Source: an uncultured Anaerolineales bacterium (lineage in GTDB: Bacteria; Chloroflexota; Anaerolineae; Anaerolineales; UBA4823). Taken from it: a DNA stretch of 32,871 bases. Location of the stretch: assembly GCA_937968125.1 (NCBI GenBank), contig CALBUI010000284.1, positions 1-32,871 of the forward strand, written 5' to 3'. The translations under genes were made by a program, and so were the position numbers. Of the stretch, positions 1 to 8,538 are shown one piece after another (the stretch's first letter is position 1; every line of letters begins with the position of its first letter). The notes under the pieces were generated by a model. That model did no database searches. It was not told the DNA's origin and saw only the letters and a list, made by a program, of their open reading frames with translations.

Positions 1-500
1 ACGGTCCGGAAGGCGCCCAGCAAAGCATATTTGTTATTCGAGGCCCACCCCGCCATGATGATCGCCAGGGTTCCGATCGAACCAATTGCGACGACATACA
101 GGACTGCTACATTTATGTCTGCCCCAATAATAGTTGGGGCAAAGGGAACTACCGCCCACAATAGAAGTACTGTTGCTAAGGCGAAAATTGGGGCGATGTT
201 AAATATGAATCTATCCGCACCATCGGGGAGAATGTCTTCCTTGATTAATAATTTGATCACATCTGCGATCGGTTGGATGATGCCGAAAGGTCCGACTCGA
301 TTGGGACCCAACCGGTCCTGGAAACGAGCCACCATCTTGCGTTCAATCCAGACCAGCATGATATCGACGATCAATACAAAAGTCGCTAAAATAACTACCC
401 CCAATACAGCTAAGATGACCGTGATCAAGCCCTCAGATAATCCCCAACTGGACAGTATTGCCCGCAACCATTCTGAAATGGAATTAACTGGATCACTCAT
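1..500 (-). CDS. nuoH: NADH-quinone oxidoreductase subunit H (NuoH), 3' end cut by window
   Basis: Membrane subunit of respiratory complex I at the junction between the quinone site and the proton-pumping arm. Only the first 166 codons are present; the gene runs off the left edge. Translation of the minus strand from the ATG at 500 starts MSDPVNSISEW and contains the NuoH hallmarks MLVWIERKMVARFQDRLGPN and RVGPFGIIQPIADVIKLL (about residues 48-85), the conserved matrix-side loop near the quinone channel, followed by IKEDILP. Hydrophobic segments flank this loop. An AGGAGAG ribosome site lies 5 bases before the ATG. nuoA is the next gene upstream on the same strand, but a strong hairpin terminator separates them and nuoB, C and D are not between them. 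The plus-strand open frame over this region is a shadow. Confidence 0.96.
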   Translation of the reverse strand, partial: MSDPVNSISEWLRAILSSWGLSEGLITVILAVLGVVILATFVLIVDIMLVWIERKMVARFQDRLGPNRVGPFGIIQPIADVIKLLIKEDILPDGADRFIFNIAPIFALATVLLLWAVVPFAPTIIGADINVAVLYVVAIGSIGTLAIIMAGWASNNKYALLGAFRT

Positions 501-545
501 TCCAACTCTCCTGATCGATAAAAAACCAACCCAATTAAACCGCAC

Positions 546-580
546 AAAAAGGCTGAGGAAATTATTCCATCAGCCTTTTT
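546..580 (-). terminator. Hairpin terminator between nuoA and nuoH
   Basis: An inverted repeat pairs AAAAAGGCTGA (546-556) with TCAGCCTTTTT (570-580). It is extended by GGAA/TTCC around an ATTA loop with one bulged base. On the minus strand the stem ends in a run of T, and the A-rich side makes it potentially bidirectional. It lies after the nuoA stop and before the nuoH ribosome site, so it would stop or attenuate transcription from nuoA into nuoH. Confidence 0.75.
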
Positions 581-600
581 CAATTTGAACCTTGAACCCC

Positions 601-957
601 CTAAACCCATTCGAGAACACCTTTACGCCATGTGTATAACAAGCCGGCAACAAGTATCAAAATGAAGAGCACGCCTTCCAGCACGGCGAACATTGGAAGT
701 TGATCGAAGGCTACTGCCCAAGGAAATAAGAAGACCACTTCGATGTCAAAAATAAGGAAGACTAGTGCGAATATGTAGTACTGGGCTTTGAATTGAACCC
801 AGGTCTCTCCATATGTCTCAACACCACATTCGTACGTCTCAGTTTTGAGAGGGTTTGGTTTCCGGGGGGCAATTAATCTTGGGATTAATAATGCTGCTGC
901 TGGGAAGATTGGGGCTAAAAGTAGGAAGATTCCGATAAAGATCCAATCGTCAAGCAT
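601..957 (-). CDS. nuoA: NADH-quinone oxidoreductase subunit A (NuoA)
   Basis: Small membrane subunit of complex I, 118 aa, the usual length. Three transmembrane segments are visible (about residues 5-28, 60-82 and 88-110). Between TM1 and TM2 is the conserved loop with KTETYECGVETYGETWVQFK, containing the family's conserved Cys (about 44). TM2 carries the family motif FLIFDIEVVFLFPWA. The ATG at 957 follows AAGGAG by about 5 bases. A stem-loop (977-1002) lies directly upstream in the leader. The gene is separated from nuoH (500) by a terminator-like hairpin, so the complex I genes appear dispersed here, not in one nuoA-N operon. Confidence 0.96.
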   Translation of the reverse strand: MLDDWIFIGIFLLLAPIFPAAALLIPRLIAPRKPNPLKTETYECGVETYGETWVQFKAQYYIFALVFLIFDIEVVFLFPWAVAFDQLPMFAVLEGVLFILILVAGLLYTWRKGVLEWV

Positions 958-976
958 AGGCGCTCCTTAATCGTCA

Positions 977-1002
977 GGAGAAAGCCAAAAAACGGCTTCT
1001 CC
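977..1002 (-). promoter_or_regulatory. Stem-loop in nuoA leader
   Basis: GGAGAAAGCC (977-986) pairs with GGCTTCTCC (994-1002), a 9-bp stem with one bulged A. It sits 10 bases upstream of the nuoA Shine-Dalgarno. A second perfect hairpin, TTGCTGC/GCAGCAA around five A (1033-1051), is a little further up. Neither is followed by a T run on the minus strand, so they are not terminators. A role in mRNA stability or translation is only a guess. Confidence 0.35.
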
Positions 1003-1149
1003 CAGGAGTTTTTCAATTCAAGTTAGATTTTTTTGCTGCAAAAAGCAGCAATACTGGCAATGGGGCACATTTTACCATAAATACACCAGATCGTGATACT
1101 TTTCATAAGCCAATCAATGAGTCGCCTCCCCAAGATAAAAAAACCGGAT

Positions 1150-1177
1150 TATAATATAGATATCTATACGTCTAGAC
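1150..1177 (+). promoter_or_regulatory. Promoter -10 and HutC-type operator of the GntR gene
   Basis: A perfect TATAAT lies at 1150-1155, with no convincing -35. It runs into a 14-bp perfect palindrome TATAGATATCTATA (1155-1168), then GTCTAGAC (1170-1177), which matches the HutC-subfamily operator consensus GT-N-TA-N-AC. The core also resembles NagR/DasR-type sites (GGTCTAGACC). The site lies 10 bases before the ATG at 1187, so the regulator probably binds over its own start region and represses itself. Autoregulation is an inference. Confidence 0.6.
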
Positions 1178-1186
1178 CTGATTACG

Positions 1187-1924
1187 ATGGATGATATAAC
1201 CAATACAGATGGCATCCCGCTTTATGTTAGAATCCGCGAATCACTGCGGGAAAAAATCACCTCGGGGGAATTAGAAAGAGGTCAGAAACTACCCTCCGAA
1301 GATGATCTGGCAGCCCAATACGGTGTCAGCAGGATGACTGTCCGCCAGGGAACCTCAGACCTGATCGATGATGGACTCTTATACCGTCGCCATGGTGTGG
1401 GCACCTTCGTAACCCTACCTCACATTGAAAGAGACCACAGCCAGCTGACGGATTTCTTTGAAAATTCTACTCTGCATGGGATAAATGCAAGGGCAACAAT
1501 TCTTGAAATAAAGGTCTTACCCGCTACCCCAAAAATCGCCCAAAGATTACTACTCAAAACGAATGATTCATTGATCAACATCAAGACCCTTCGCCAAGCC
1601 GACGAAATACTTGTCACCTTGCATGATTCTTATATCCCCCACAAACTGTTTTCAGAATTCATCCAGGGGGAAATACTCACCTTCGAAGTTCAGCATCTTT
1701 GGTCGAAATTTGCTGAGAAAGGTTACCCGGTAAAATGGGCAACCCAAAAATTGGAAGCGCGCCTGGCTGACCCGAATCTTGCCGAGTTGATGCAGGTCAA
1801 TCCTGGTTCTCCAATTCTATTCAAAGAACGAACGGTATATGCCGAGGATGGCACACCTGTGGAGTTCACCTATTGCTATAACCGTGGAGATATGTATTCG
1901 CTTACCGTCACACTGAACCGCTGA
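1187..1924 (+). CDS. GntR-family transcriptional regulator, HutC subfamily
   Basis: 245 aa DNA-binding repressor-type regulator. Residues about 10-75 form the winged helix-turn-helix: PLYVRIRESLREKI, GQKLPSEDDLAAQYGVSRMTVRQ, then the wing RRHGVGTFV. Residues about 95-240 form a UTRA effector-binding domain ending in the typical FKERTVYAEDGTPVEFTYCYNRGD, which binds a small metabolite in this family. The ATG at 1187 has no clear Shine-Dalgarno, and the predicted transcript leader is short. A HutC-type palindrome lies just upstream. The next gene on the strand is a transaldolase-family enzyme, so the effector may be a sugar phosphate or amino sugar. Effector identity cannot be read from the sequence. 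Confidence 0.92.
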   Translation: MDDITNTDGIPLYVRIRESLREKITSGELERGQKLPSEDDLAAQYGVSRMTVRQGTSDLIDDGLLYRRHGVGTFVTLPHIERDHSQLTDFFENSTLHGINARATILEIKVLPATPKIAQRLLLKTNDSLINIKTLRQADEILVTLHDSYIPHKLFSEFIQGEILTFEVQHLWSKFAEKGYPVKWATQKLEARLADPNLAELMQVNPGSPILFKERTVYAEDGTPVEFTYCYNRGDMYSLTVTLNR

Positions 1925-1999
1925 ATTTTATTGTGACTCAGCGATTGATAAGAACTGATAGGGATAAATCACATTGGAAATCATATGGAGGCAAACTTG

Positions 2000-3217
2000 A
2001 TGAATGAGAGTGTACTTGAACGCTTGATCCAGGTTAATCCTGATATGGAGATTTGGTGGGACTCGTCACCATTAGTGTTCGACTCCTGGGTCAAAAGCAT
2101 GGTGGTTGCTGCACCAAAGGATAAGAAAGATTTACTAGAGGAGCAGCTGAACAGGATTTTTGTAATTGATGATCCTTCCCAAAGCCTGGTGCGCGGCTGT
2201 ACAACCAATCCGCCCCTTTCCTTAACAGCCGTTAAGAATGACCCAGAAACCTGGAATGAGTGGATCGATGATCTGATCGCATCAAATTCTGGGCTCATTC
2301 GCGAGGAATATTTCTGGCTCACATATAAAGAAGTCATCCGGCGCGGCGCAGAGATGATGATGCCGATTTGGGAGGCTTCGGGCGGCAGGTTTGGTTACAT
2401 CTCTGGACAGCTTGATCCACGTTTGCTGACCAATACCGAGAAAATGGTTGAGACCGCCAAGGAAATTCGCGCCATCGCACCAAACCTGATGGTAAAAGTA
2501 CCAGCCAGTACTGAAGGCGTGGAGGTTGTCCGCACACTGAGCTCACTGGCCATTCCAACAAACGTAACGACTTGTTTCACGATGGCGCAGATATGGGCTG
2601 TGGCAAATGCGGCCGCGGAGGGGGTAGAAATCGCCAAAAAGAATGAAGTTAATATGGATAAATGGCGAGCAGTCATCACCATGATGATCGGGCGGCTCAC
2701 AGAGAATCCTGCCTTGGAGCAACAGGCCCAGCGGCGCGGCATTCAATTATCCTGGGCAGATAAACACTGGCTGGGCATATATGTATTTAGAAAAGCCTTC
2801 CACTTACTGAAGGATAACGCATTACCGTCCAAGATGCTGGCCTGTTCTATGCGTCATGGTCCACTGGTCGGTGGAAAATATCATTTCTGGGATGTAGAAA
2901 AAATTGCTGGCGATATCGTTTACACGATGCCGCCTTATGTAATTGATCCACTCTTCAACAAGTGCGGGGACCTAAACTTTGAGGAAGAGATCCTGTACGA
3001 AGATGTACCCTTCGAAGTGATCGAAAAGATGAGCAAAATCCCTTATGTACTCCAATCTTGGGATGAAAATGGGATGGAGGTGGACCAGTTCAATTCCCAT
3101 CCGGCAACTATTGCTACCGCGGAAACTTTTTCAAAAGCTTCAATCGGTCTCGAACGATATGTCGGCCAGCGAATGAAAGTTGTTACCGGGAAGGAATCTG
3201 AACCAGTCAGCGCCTGA
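2000..3217 (+). CDS. Transaldolase-family protein
   Basis: About 405 aa TIM-barrel aldolase of the transaldolase class I family, which moves a dihydroxyacetone unit between sugar phosphates in the pentose phosphate pathway. The Schiff-base lysine lies in NLMVKVPAST (K166 counted from 2000). The conserved CTTNPP motif is at about residues 67-72, and an N-terminal WWDSSP Asp fits the family acid. IPTNVTTCFT follows the lysine strand as expected. The protein is longer than common transaldolases (about 320-380 aa), so the exact substrate is uncertain. I chose ATG 2000, not the in-frame ATG 1985, because GGAGG (1987-1991) then sits 8 bases before the start. It is 75 bases downstream of the GntR gene and possibly controlled by it. 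Confidence 0.85.
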   Translation: MNESVLERLIQVNPDMEIWWDSSPLVFDSWVKSMVVAAPKDKKDLLEEQLNRIFVIDDPSQSLVRGCTTNPPLSLTAVKNDPETWNEWIDDLIASNSGLIREEYFWLTYKEVIRRGAEMMMPIWEASGGRFGYISGQLDPRLLTNTEKMVETAKEIRAIAPNLMVKVPASTEGVEVVRTLSSLAIPTNVTTCFTMAQIWAVANAAAEGVEIAKKNEVNMDKWRAVITMMIGRLTENPALEQQAQRRGIQLSWADKHWLGIYVFRKAFHLLKDNALPSKMLACSMRHGPLVGGKYHFWDVEKIAGDIVYTMPPYVIDPLFNKCGDLNFEEEILYEDVPFEVIEKMSKIPYVLQSWDENGMEVDQFNSHPATIATAETFSKASIGLERYVGQRMKVVTGKESEPVSA

Positions 3218-3285
3218 TTGTAAAGATCAAATATCTTCGGATTGATAAGTCTCGATTGCAGATCATCAATACTTAAAATTGCATG

Positions 3286-3322
3286 GAAGAGGAAAAAAAC
3301 GAACCAGGTTTTTTACCTCTTC
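3286..3322. other. Long hairpin after the transaldolase gene
   Basis: GAAGAGG plus an A run (3286-3299) pairs with a T run plus CCTCTTC (3309-3322), giving about 13 pairs with one A-A mismatch. No T run follows on either strand, so a classic terminator is doubtful. The rest of 3218-3507 holds two palindromes, AGCCGCGGCT (3347-3356) and TTAGCGCGCTAA (3374-3385). A TATAAT at 3399-3404 may be the -10 of the next gene. Confidence 0.4.
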
Positions 3323-3507
3323 ACAATTTAACAGCACAATACCATTAGCCGCGGCTTAGAGAGTCAGGGCAATTTAGCGCGCTAACAGGTCTGACTGATA
3401 TAATATCTTCACTTGTCCAACACCTGAACCAAATCCCAAGCGGTTTAGTAATCTTGATGTATCCCAGACGTATTTTTGTGAAGATTTCATTATTATTGGT
3501 GTGAGTT

Positions 3508-5934
3508 ATGGATTCTCAAGTCAATGATTCTAGACCAACCCGTTGGTGGGATTGGCCGGCTGCAATACTCTTGGTGGCAGCGATATACGTTGCCGCAACC
3601 AGGCTGAACTCCACCGGTTGGACTAACGAACTCAATATCATCCAGACAGTCGCAGTGGTGGGAGTCATAGCTGGGCTCGCACTTGGAAAAAGCACGTTTT
3701 CTGTTCGTGTCGTCAGGTTCTTCGCGTTCGTATACGGCGCTTTTGTCATCCTCTGGCGAATTGGCTTAACCTTCGGTCAAGGTGTCTTGTGGCCGGAAAG
3801 GATGATCAGTATGGGCAATCGCCTGCTGATCATCCTCGATCAAATATTCCAACAAAAACCTGTTACCGATAACCTGTTTTTCAACCTAGTCATGGCTGCT
3901 CTCTTCTGGACAGTGAGTGTTTATGCTGGCTACAGCCTGACCCGTCATGGAAATCCCTGGAGAGCAATCATCCCCGCTGGATTTACGATTATCATTATTC
4001 AAGCCTATGATTCTTTCATACCTGTTCGAACCTGGTATTTAGCGGGATTCATCTTCCTGGCATTGTTAGTTGTTGCCCGCATGCATTTTGTGAATCTTCA
4101 ATACAAATGGAAACGTAATGGCACTTATTTACCACCTTATGTAGGAATCGATTCTCTACGTCTGGGATTGATCACCACGGTCATCCTGGTCCTGTTTGCC
4201 TGGACCGTACCAGCTGTTGCCTCTGCTGTTCCTCAAGCCGAACAAGCCTGGTTGAATGCAACCCGGCCGTGGATGGATTTTCGTAACAGCATGAGCAACG
4301 TATTCTATTCTCTTCAGGCATCAGTGGGCGTTGTCACTGATTTCTATGGAGAGCATCTTCCATTGGGGAGAGGCAATCCACTCAGTGATACGATCATCAT
4401 GCAAGTGGAAGCTCCCCCGCGGGCTTCCTCAAACGTCCGTTATTACTGGCGATCCCGAGTTTATGATACTTACGACGTGGGGTGGTCGAACACGATGTCA
4501 GATCAGGATTTCGTCTCGCCAGATGAATTTAACCTCAACCTGCCTGAATATGAGAACCGAGCCAGCACAACTTTCTCAATCACAACATTGTTTCCAATCC
4601 AAAATCTGCACACCCCCTCCCAACCAGAGTGGGTCAGTCGTCCTGGAGATGCCTTCTACGCGAGTAATTCTGACGGCTCCGTTGACTTGAGCCACGTTAA
4701 AGCCGATCCAGTCCTCCTAGCGGGGGACACCTACCAGGTCACGGCCTCATTAACTGCCGCCTCACAAAAAGAATTGCGTGAGGCTGGTACGGATTATCCC
4801 TCATGGGTAACGGACCGCTACCTGCACCTGCCAGATACAATTTCCGATCGCACCATCCTACTCGCTGAGGAACTTGCTGCAGATTTGGATAATCCTTACG
4901 ACATCGCCCAGACGATAACGGACTTCCTACGTGTTCAGTTAGAGTACAGCGATACTATTCCTGCACCCCCAGATGGGCAGGAACCGATAGATTGGGTGCT
5001 GTTCGACCATAAGCAGGCTTTTTGTAATTACTATGCCAGTGCAGAAATTATCATGCTGCGATCATTGGGTATACCCGCCCGGCTTGCAGTTGGCTATGCC
5101 GAAGGTGAACGCACCGTGATACGTGGCTTTGAGGATATACCAATCTTAGAACCTGGTGTGGTGAATATCCCCCAGGATATCCAAATTGAAAGCGATGTAT
5201 TTTATGTTGCCCATCGCGACGCACATGCCTGGCCGGAAGTCTACTTTCCAAATATTGGCTGGGTAGAATTCGAGCCGACTGTCTCTCAGCAGCCGATCAT
5301 CCGTCCACTTGGTACGATATCAGATCGCTCCGATCCGATTCAGCCAAATCTTCTGGATGATACCCTCCAGGATCGCGCCCAGCGCCGCCTGGATGAATTA
5401 TCCGCACAGGACGGATCTGACGACAGTTTATCTATCGGAGGATTGTCGATCTCTCCAACGCCAATCTATGTAGCACTCGCAATAATCCTTGTTGCTTCAA
5501 TAGTCCTGTTCACCTGGCGGGTGCGGATCAAGCGCGGCTCACCTCCGATCCCAGTCCATCTCGAATCCAGTTTACAACGAGTAGGGATCAAATCTCCAAA
5601 AATCCTCATCCAGTGGGCTCGCAATGCAAGCCTGTCACCCTTATCACGGGCATATCTTGAACTCAACCGGGCACTTTCACGGCTCGGTCAACCCCCAGAA
5701 ATCTCACATACGCCTTCTGAGAGGGCAAATGATCTGGTGCAAGTGCTACCCGTGACAGAAAAACCAGTTAATTCAGTGATTATCCCTTACCAAACTTCGA
5801 TTTATGGGAATCAATCTGCGGACTCAGAGGATGCCGAGCGAGCTGGTAAGGAAATCCGAAAGCTCTCATTTCTCGCAAAATTGCAACGCCTTATCGCACG
5901 ATTTCAAGACCCGAAGCGCAAATCAACTAAATAA
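3508..5934 (+). CDS. Multi-pass membrane protein with transglutaminase-like domain (TgpA-like)
   Basis: 808 aa. The first 250 residues contain about six transmembrane segments. A large extracytoplasmic part follows, with a transglutaminase-like cysteine-protease fold: Cys506 in KQAFCNYYASAEI, GIPARLAVGYAEG, and His573 in HRDAHAWPEVYFP. The third triad position is Glu589 in WVEFEPT, where many relatives have Asp. A further membrane helix follows at about 650-672 and then a cytoplasmic DUF4129-like tail. The architecture matches the TgpA/YebA-type family, which is often next to MoxR and DUF58 genes; those are absent here. Substrate is unknown; peptide cleavage or crosslinking at the cell surface is the family expectation. 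Eleven bases separate it from the next gene, suggesting co-transcription. Confidence 0.87.
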   Translation: MDSQVNDSRPTRWWDWPAAILLVAAIYVAATRLNSTGWTNELNIIQTVAVVGVIAGLALGKSTFSVRVVRFFAFVYGAFVILWRIGLTFGQGVLWPERMISMGNRLLIILDQIFQQKPVTDNLFFNLVMAALFWTVSVYAGYSLTRHGNPWRAIIPAGFTIIIIQAYDSFIPVRTWYLAGFIFLALLVVARMHFVNLQYKWKRNGTYLPPYVGIDSLRLGLITTVILVLFAWTVPAVASAVPQAEQAWLNATRPWMDFRNSMSNVFYSLQASVGVVTDFYGEHLPLGRGNPLSDTIIMQVEAPPRASSNVRYYWRSRVYDTYDVGWSNTMSDQDFVSPDEFNLNLPEYENRASTTFSITTLFPIQNLHTPSQPEWVSRPGDAFYASNSDGSVDLSHVKADPVLLAGDTYQVTASLTAASQKELREAGTDYPSWVTDRYLHLPDTISDRTILLAEELAADLDNPYDIAQTITDFLRVQLEYSDTIPAPPDGQEPIDWVLFDHKQAFCNYYASAEIIMLRSLGIPARLAVGYAEGERTVIRGFEDIPILEPGVVNIPQDIQIESDVFYVAHRDAHAWPEVYFPNIGWVEFEPTVSQQPIIRPLGTISDRSDPIQPNLLDDTLQDRAQRRLDELSAQDGSDDSLSIGGLSISPTPIYVALAIILVASIVLFTWRVRIKRGSPPIPVHLESSLQRVGIKSPKILIQWARNASLSPLSRAYLELNRALSRLGQPPEISHTPSERANDLVQVLPVTEKPVNSVIIPYQTSIYGNQSADSEDAERAGKEIRKLSFLAKLQRLIARFQDPKRKSTK

Positions 5935-5945
5935 ATGGATTCTTG

Positions 5946-7688
5946 ATGGAAAGCGATTCCTCCAAATCTGCTAATTACCAGTTAGAAAAACAAATATTCC
6001 ATCTCAGTCAGCTGACAGATCAAATACACGCTTCCCTGATTCAGGATGGTACAGAAGACCTGGATGCCATCCTGGGTGATCTGGCTCAATTGACCAGTTC
6101 ACTTTCCCAATTGAGCAACCAGGTTGCCATACATGAGGAAGAGCGCAGCAGTCACATCGCCTTAGCGGATATCAGCCAGGTTGTGAATTCTTCTCTGCAG
6201 CTGGATGATGTCTTACGCATTGTGATGGACACCATCATCCGCTTGACCGGAGCTGAACGGGGCTTCCTAATGCTCAACGACAGCCAGGGGGAACTAACCA
6301 TCCATATTGCGAGAAACTGGGAACAAGAATCCCTCGATCCATCCGACACAGACCTCAGCAGAACAGTTGTCAACCAGGTCCTGGCAGAAGAGCAGCCAAT
6401 CTTAACCACCAACGCCTTACAAGATCCACGCTTTGATGCGCAAGAGAGTGTCATCTCTCTCAGCTTGCGGTCAATTTTGTGCGTTCCGTTAATCCTAAAA
6501 GAGACCATCATCGGTGTGATTTATGCGGACAACCGGCTTCGAGAGGGTTTATTTACCGAAACTCAGAAAAATTTGTTAGCAACTTTTGCCAACCAGGCTG
6601 CTGTTGCGATTGAAAACGCGCGTTTATTTGAGTCGGTCAGGCGAACGCTGTCAGAAGTGACTGAGTTAAAAAACTTAATGGATGACGTATTTGCCTCCAT
6701 TGCCAGTGGTGTTATTACCACCGATCTAAATCAAAGGATTACCCTCACAAATAGTGTTGCCGAGGATATCCTGGAAGAATCGCAGGTGAACCTGCTGGGT
6801 AAGAATGTTGACCTGATCCCATTGTTAAAGGAAATCAACATTTCCAGTTACCTGACAAGTGTGCGCCAGTTTAATAACCAAATCCGAGGTTTGCAATTCG
6901 ATATCCAGTCTCAACAAAAAAAACCTTTAAACTTGAGATTCAATTTGGCTCCTCTCAAAGATGCAACTGGAACGATTTTGGGGGCCGCGATCGTCATGGA
7001 GGATGAATCTGAGACTCGGCACCTTGAAGCCCAAAGACGGTTATTTGAGAGGATGGTTTCCCCAGTTGTCATTGACCAATTGAATCCGGATGAATTAAAT
7101 CTCGGTGGCACGCGTACATTCATCACCACAATATTCGCAGACATCCGTGGCTATACCAGCCTCAGTGAGCGCTGTGACCCGGAGACTTTGGTATCCGTAT
7201 TAAATCGCTATTTGGGTGCAGCAACCGAAGCAATTCTCATTGAAGAGGGGACCATCGATAAATTCATGGGCGATGCGATTATGGCATTCTTCAACGCACC
7301 GATACCTCAAAGCGATCATACATTGCGAGCAGTACGCGCTGCCGTTCAAATGCGCGATGCAGTAAACGCTATCCAAGGTGAACTGCCTCCAGAGCTGAGA
7401 CTTGAATTGGGGATTGGAATCCATTCCGGAGAGGCGGTATTAGGCCTGGTGGGCACTCAAAAACGGCTTGAGTATACTGCTATAGGTGACAGCGTAAATA
7501 CTGCAAAAAGGCTGCAGGAAAATGCTGCTCCTGGCCAAATTTTAATCAGCGCCGGATCCTGCCAGCACATTATCAATTCGATCCTGGCTCACCCAATCGA
7601 TCCATTGAATGTCAAGGGGAAAAAACAATTGATCCAGGTATATGAAATCAGCGGATTAACTGCAAACAATCCTGCATCCCTCGCGTAA
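5946..7688 (+). CDS. GAF-PAS-class III adenylate cyclase
   Basis: 580 aa cytoplasmic signalling protein. It has an N-terminal coiled stretch, a GAF sensor domain (about 68-228, ending AAVAIENARLFE), a PAS-like domain (about 240-355), and a class III nucleotide cyclase domain (about 390-560). The catalytic set looks complete. Metal-binding Asp399 is in FADIRGY and Asp443 in KFMGDAI. Adenine-selecting Lys439 pairs with Thr511 in YTAIGD. Transition-state residues Asn518 and Arg522 lie in SVNTAKR. It is therefore predicted to make cyclic AMP in response to a ligand of GAF or PAS. I chose ATG 5946; a TTG at 5943 is in frame, and the ribosome site is weak. No cAMP receptor is encoded in this window. 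Confidence 0.92.
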   Translation: MESDSSKSANYQLEKQIFHLSQLTDQIHASLIQDGTEDLDAILGDLAQLTSSLSQLSNQVAIHEEERSSHIALADISQVVNSSLQLDDVLRIVMDTIIRLTGAERGFLMLNDSQGELTIHIARNWEQESLDPSDTDLSRTVVNQVLAEEQPILTTNALQDPRFDAQESVISLSLRSILCVPLILKETIIGVIYADNRLREGLFTETQKNLLATFANQAAVAIENARLFESVRRTLSEVTELKNLMDDVFASIASGVITTDLNQRITLTNSVAEDILEESQVNLLGKNVDLIPLLKEINISSYLTSVRQFNNQIRGLQFDIQSQQKKPLNLRFNLAPLKDATGTILGAAIVMEDESETRHLEAQRRLFERMVSPVVIDQLNPDELNLGGTRTFITTIFADIRGYTSLSERCDPETLVSVLNRYLGAATEAILIEEGTIDKFMGDAIMAFFNAPIPQSDHTLRAVRAAVQMRDAVNAIQGELPPELRLELGIGIHSGEAVLGLVGTQKRLEYTAIGDSVNTAKRLQENAAPGQILISAGSCQHIINSILAHPIDPLNVKGKKQLIQVYEISGLTANNPASLA

Positions 7689-7797
7689 AATTCACGTAAA
7701 CTTACAATTCCATTAGCTGATTCCGGTTAGTTGTGATGTATAAACAGAGCAACTTTATTACTGGTATCTAACCAGAAGCTGCTGGAATTGGTGAATA

Positions 7798-8538
7798 ATG
7801 GATTGGTTTCATAACCTAAATAAAACTACCTTCAATCGCAATACTTTTCTCTTCTTACTGGTACTCTCCTTATCGCTTTCCTTGTTCGCTCCCCCACTCG
7901 AGAGCATTAATCAGCAAGTTGATCCACTGCCATACTTCAAAGATTTGCTACCAGAAACTGGTAGTGATTCTGCAAGTTTAATTAGTGTCCTCCACCTCCC
8001 CCCTCCCGCAATTGATTCTTGGAATTCACGTGAGCAGCTGCCTTCACTGCGCAATTTCAGCTCTCTCGTCACCAATGGGCAGGCAAATACAGTCAGTGGG
8101 GTTTACGTTCCAGGTTTCCTGGCACTCCCGGTAGTCCAGCAGCCCACGGGCAACACAGGTTTTGTCTCCGGAAAACCTGAGACTGTTACCCAATTCCAAC
8201 TCGCAGCCCGGTATGGGGTGACAGGCTTTCTAGCCCACAATTATCTTGCCGGGAATGAGTTTTACCGCTTGATGGAAGGGCTAAAAGTATTCGTCATCAA
8301 TGGGGATGGATCGCGCGATCGCTACCGGATCAACAAAATTAAGGAGTACCAGAAACTAACCCCGGGGAGCAATTGGAGCCATTACATTGATCTGGAGACT
8401 GGCGAGAGGCTGAGCACCTATGAGTTATTTGGGCAATACTACCAGGGTGATCATCACGTCACTTTCCAAACCTGCATTGCAAAAAATGGTATCGAAACCT
8501 GGGGATTGAGGTTCGTCGTCGCAGAGCCATTAAACTAA
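7798..8538 (+). CDS. Secreted sortase-like protein
   Basis: 246 aa. One hydrophobic helix at residues about 16-33 acts as a signal anchor, followed by an extracytoplasmic domain. The C-terminal half has a sortase-like arrangement: His147 in GFLAHNYLAG, Cys226 in TFQTCI (compare the sortase TLxTC motif), and Arg238 in WGLRFVVA, in the order and spacing expected for the catalytic His-Cys-Arg. GDGSRDRYRINKI between them fits a beta-barrel strand. Overall similarity to classical sortases is low, so the call rests on the motif triad. No neighbouring gene shows an obvious LPxTG-like sorting signal. It follows the cyclase gene by 109 bases and overlaps the convergent dcyD-type gene by 4 bases. Confidence 0.65.
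   Translation: MDWFHNLNKTTFNRNTFLFLLVLSLSLSLFAPPLESINQQVDPLPYFKDLLPETGSDSASLISVLHLPPPAIDSWNSREQLPSLRNFSSLVTNGQANTVSGVYVPGFLALPVVQQPTGNTGFVSGKPETVTQFQLAARYGVTGFLAHNYLAGNEFYRLMEGLKVFVINGDGSRDRYRINKIKEYQKLTPGSNWSHYIDLETGERLSTYELFGQYYQGDHHVTFQTCIAKNGIETWGLRFVVAEPLN

Noticed and set aside
31-588. Plus-strand open frame of 185 codons
   Set aside because: It is antisense to nuoH, whose translation gives unmistakable family motifs; the plus-strand protein has no recognisable features.
1033-1051. TTGCTGC-AAAAA-GCAGCAA as a terminator
   Set aside because: No T run follows the stem in either direction (the T run precedes it on the plus strand); it can only be a leader hairpin.
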